Positions 61,722 through 64,000 of a DNA stretch of 64,000 nt are shown here, in pieces. Numbering within the stretch: position 1 is the stretch's first letter; the number at the start of each line of letters is the position of its first letter. The notes below the pieces were generated by a model. The model saw only the letters and a list, made by a program, of their open reading frames with translations, made no database searches and was not told the origin of the DNA. Origin of the DNA: Chondromyces crocatus. Its GTDB lineage: Bacteria > Myxococcota_A > Polyangia > Polyangiales > Polyangiaceae. Location of the stretch: NCBI RefSeq assembly GCF_001189295.1, contig NZ_CP012159.1:9718501-9782500 (forward strand), in the 5' to 3' direction. Made by a program: the position numbers and the translations under genes.

Positions 61722-62495
61722 ATGCCGGCCGGATCGCTCACCGTCGTGGGGACCGGCATCCGGCTGGTCACACAGCTCACGCCCGAGGCGCGCGCCGCCA
61801 TCCGGGACGCCGAGAAGGTCTTCTATGTGACCGATGGCCCTGTGCAGCGGCGGTGGTTCGAGCAGCTCAATTCCACCGCGGAGAGCCTCCATCACCTCTA
61901 TCAGCTCGGGCGCGATCGGCTCTCCACGTACGAGGAGATCGTCGAGCGCGCCCTCGCGGCGGCGCGCGGTGGCGTCCGGGTCTGTCTCGTGATGTACGGG
62001 CACCCTGGCGTGCTCGTCACCCCGGCCCACGACGCCATTCGCAGTGCCCGAGCCGAAGGGCTGAGCGCCACCATGCTCCCCGGCGTCTCTGCGGAAGACT
62101 GCTTGTTCGCCGACCTCGGCGTCGACCCGGGCGCCCGTGGATGCCAGACCTTCGAAGCCACCGATTTCCTGGTGCAGCGCCGGCGCTTCGATCCGCGCAG
62201 CGCCCTCGTGCTCTACCAGATCGCCGCCATCGGCGTCCGCGCCCACACCGCGACCCTCCCCAACCTCCGTGGCCTGCGGGCCCTCAGCGCTGCCCTCGTC
62301 GAGCACTACCCGGCGGAACACCAGGCGATCGTCTACACCGCCGCGGAGTACCCGGGCTGCCGCGCCATCATCGAGCCTTCGACCATCGCCGGTCTCCCGA
62401 GCGCTCCGGTCCAGGCGACGGCGACGCTCTACGTCCCGCCGCTCGACCAGCTCCCGGCGGATCCAGAGCTTCTCGTCGCCCTCGCCCCCGAGTGA
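61722..62495 (+). CDS. borosin peptide backbone alpha-N-methyltransferase
   Basis: The 257-aa protein is a stand-alone SAM-dependent methyltransferase of the tetrapyrrole-methylase fold, of the borosin type: GSLTVVGTGI at the start, MYGHPGVLVTPAHDAI (91-106), MLPGVSAEDCLFADLGVDPG (118-137) and GCQTFEATDFL (140-150). Tyr60, Arg66, Tyr70 and Tyr92 have exactly the spacing of Tyr66, Arg72, Tyr76 and Tyr98 of the fungal enzyme OphMA, a constant offset of six, so the catalytic residues appear intact. It should iteratively methylate backbone amides of the precursor encoded just upstream. Fungal borosins fuse enzyme and core; here they are separate, the split form known in bacteria. It is co-transcribed with the precursor. 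Confidence 0.92.
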   Translation: MPAGSLTVVGTGIRLVTQLTPEARAAIRDAEKVFYVTDGPVQRRWFEQLNSTAESLHHLYQLGRDRLSTYEEIVERALAAARGGVRVCLVMYGHPGVLVTPAHDAIRSARAEGLSATMLPGVSAEDCLFADLGVDPGARGCQTFEATDFLVQRRRFDPRSALVLYQIAAIGVRAHTATLPNLRGLRALSAALVEHYPAEHQAIVYTAAEYPGCRAIIEPSTIAGLPSAPVQATATLYVPPLDQLPADPELLVALAPE

Positions 62496-62524
62496 CCGGA
62501 TCACGCCGGGGCAACGGCTGCCCG

Positions 62525-62565
62525 CCCTGCGTCGCTCACGCTGTGCTCTGCGTCGCTCACGCTGT
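62525..62565. repeat. two 18-bp direct repeats
   Basis: CTGCGTCGCTCACGCTGT occurs twice in this short convergent gap, 21 bp apart. The second copy reaches the 3' end of the minus-strand regulator gene. Too small to assign a role. Confidence 0.6.
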
Positions 62566-64000
62566 CAGGTAGGCGATCGCCTCCCGCAAGCTCTCCTCCA
62601 GACGGAGCGCTCGCCCGAGTTCGAGCACGCGCTCCCCCTCTTCGCTCAGCGACGTGCGCAGACCGTCGAGGATCCGCTCGAAGCGGGCGCGGGAAGCGGG
62701 GTGGAGGCCGATGGCGTAGGCCTGCTCCAGTGCCAGCTCCGCACCGAAGAAACGCATCGCGTCTGCAGGCCGCCCCTCACGCCAGGCCAGCTCCGCGAGC
62801 CCGAGCAGACCCCACGCGAGCAGCTCCTTGCGTACGATCTCCTGCCAGCGAGCGAACCCCTCTCGCAGGCTCACCCGCGCCGAGGCGAGGTCACCTTGCA
62901 CGAGCGCGTTGTCCGCGAGGTTCAGCCACGCACGGGCGGCCAGCTCCTCGTTGCCGAGCGCGCGGGCCAGGCTCAGCGTCTCTTCGAAGCAGGTCGCCGC
63001 TTGCCCGTGGCGGCCCAGGTACTGGAACGCGCCCCCCAGGGTGCTCAGCGTCTCCGCGATGCTCACCCGGGAGCCGAGCACCCGCTGCAGCGACAAGCTC
63101 TCTTCCAGCAATGCCGCCGCCGCCTCGTACTCCCCCTGGAAGCACCAGGTCAGCCCCAGCGCGTGGAGAAGGATGCCGATCAGCCATCGATCTCCGGTCT
63201 GGCGTGCCAGCGCGAGCCCCTCGCGCAGCGGGGTCACGGCCTGCTCGAACTCCAGGCGGGATCGGTGAACTCGACCTCGCTCGCCGAGCAGGCGGGCGAT
63301 GATCCAGGCATCGCCTGTCGCCCGCGCGTGGACCGCCCCCTCTTCGAGGGCAGACAGCGCGGTGGCGTGGTCCCCCTTCAACAGCGCCTGCTCGGCCATC
63401 CCGAGCAACGCCAGCGAGATCCAGAAGCCCTCACCGCCTGCGCGACAAGCCGCGAGCGCCTCCTCGGGGGTGACCTTGCCCGGACGTGACCCCGGCAGCA
63501 GCACGAGAAGCATCGACAGCGCGCGCCCGCGGATCGCGGCTGGCGCTGCCGTAGCTTGACGGACGAGCCGCTCCAGTCGCGCGCTCCCCTCGGCGTGGTG
63601 CCCTCGCAAGAACCAGTACCGACCGAGCGCCGTTGCGAGCCGCAGCGCCGCCTCCGGCTCCAGCCAGCCCCTCGGCGCATCCCCGCCCCCCGCGGGCGCC
63701 CCGCCCTCGACGAAGCCATCCAGCGCCGCCCGCAGGTTGTCGTGTTCGACGTCGAGCCTCCGGAGCAGCTCGAGCTGCTCCGCCGTCCGCAGCTTCGACT
63801 CGGCTTCTTCGGCGAGGCGCAGGTAACACGCGAAGTGGCGCGCCCGTACGGCCGGCGCTTCACCGGACTCTTCGAGCTTCTCCAGCGCGTACTGACGGAT
63901 CGTGTCCAGCAGGCGGTATCGGCCCGAGCCCGACCGATCCACCGCGACGACCAGCGACTTGCCCACGAGCTGCGCCACCAGGTCCGTCACCTGTGCGGGC
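62557..64000 (-). CDS. C-terminal part of ATPase/TPR transcriptional regulator (partial)
   Basis: The visible 480 residues are the C-terminal part of a larger protein cut by the right edge; the frame is open to position 64000. It begins with the end of an AAA/NB-ARC-type ATPase region (VTDLVAQLVGKSLVV, RYRLLDTIRQYALEKL), followed by about 400 residues of TPR-like helices (ALRLATALGRYWFLRGHHAEGSARL, ALLGMAEQALLKGDHATAL and others). This matches AfsR/SARP, LuxR or Ser/Thr-kinase-linked predicted ATPases, which differ only in the N-terminal domain that is not visible here. It is convergent to the borosin operon, and could control it, but there is no direct evidence. Confidence 0.8.
   Translation of the reverse strand, partial: PAQVTDLVAQLVGKSLVVAVDRSGSGRYRLLDTIRQYALEKLEESGEAPAVRARHFACYLRLAEEAESKLRTAEQLELLRRLDVEHDNLRAALDGFVEGGAPAGGGDAPRGWLEPEAALRLATALGRYWFLRGHHAEGSARLERLVRQATAAPAAIRGRALSMLLVLLPGSRPGKVTPEEALAACRAGGEGFWISLALLGMAEQALLKGDHATALSALEEGAVHARATGDAWIIARLLGERGRVHRSRLEFEQAVTPLREGLALARQTGDRWLIGILLHALGLTWCFQGEYEAAAALLEESLSLQRVLGSRVSIAETLSTLGGAFQYLGRHGQAATCFEETLSLARALGNEELAARAWLNLADNALVQGDLASARVSLREGFARWQEIVRKELLAWGLLGLAELAWREGRPADAMRFFGAELALEQAYAIGLHPASRARFERILDGLRTSLSEEGERVLELGRALRLEESLREAIAYLTA

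Noticed and set aside
1-64000. tRNA, rRNA, insertion sequences, prophage or integrative element ends
   Set aside because: No transposase, integrase or phage gene and no recognisable tRNA or rRNA was seen; base composition is even apart from intergenic regions.

Overview
The window is very GC-rich and has the gene repertoire of a large-genome myxobacterium, most likely of the Polyangiales/Sorangiineae (Chondromyces, Polyangium or Sorangium-like). This is inferred from the eukaryote-like Ser/Thr kinases with long Pro/Ala linkers, RsbR-type STAS sensors, Cys-rich lipoproteins, DUF2169, AAA/TPR mega-regulators and NRPS/PKS genes. I saw no tRNA or rRNA gene, prophage, insertion sequence or CRISPR array.

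Layout. 0.1-4.1 kb: a PepSY-TM membrane protein, then a membrane-anchored Ras-like GTPase translationally coupled to an unrecognised partner. 4.5-10.1 kb: two divergent Ser/Thr kinase genes, one with intact catalytic motifs and one with HRN in place of HRD (probable pseudokinase). 10.1-12.3 kb: a ferritin-like protein and a class II photolyase. 12.4-19.3 kb: two tandem paralogous A-T-R NRPS reductases whose upstream regions are also duplicated. 20.4-25.5 kb: a SnoaL-like protein, a LysR regulator facing an alcohol dehydrogenase remnant and a royal-jelly-family lipoprotein, an unrecognised helical protein, and a triple-repeat lipoprotein. 24.3-26.6 kb holds several minisatellite-like arrays. 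27.2-32.2 kb: a DedA protein, a SWIM-SNF2 helicase and a GT4 glycosyltransferase. 32.5-45.9 kb: two STAS-ended sensors, a lysyl-oxidase-like lipoprotein, a polytopic membrane protein and a GAF histidine kinase. 45.9-56.0 kb: a compact two-gene NRPS-PKS cluster. 56.3-62.5 kb: DUF2169, a nucleotidyltransferase/TIM-barrel pair, a TPR lipoprotein and a two-gene split borosin RiPP system. The right edge cuts a TPR-rich transcriptional regulator.

How genes work together. Three biosynthetic loci stand out. (i) The split borosin pair at 61.5-62.5 kb joins a 76-aa precursor to a separate alpha-N-methyltransferase that keeps the catalytic Tyr/Arg/Tyr spacing of OphMA. It is the best candidate for a little-described system. 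(ii) The A-T-R pair should reduce carrier-bound amino acids to amino aldehydes or alcohols; the pocket of the second resembles the valine code, which would suit dialkylpyrazine formation. (iii) The coupled A-T-C-A-T NRPS and KS-AT-MT-ACP-TE PKS should make a dipeptide extended by one C-methylated, unreduced C2 unit, possibly a 3-methyl-tetramic acid. Most other genes are signalling or envelope genes without an obvious shared pathway.
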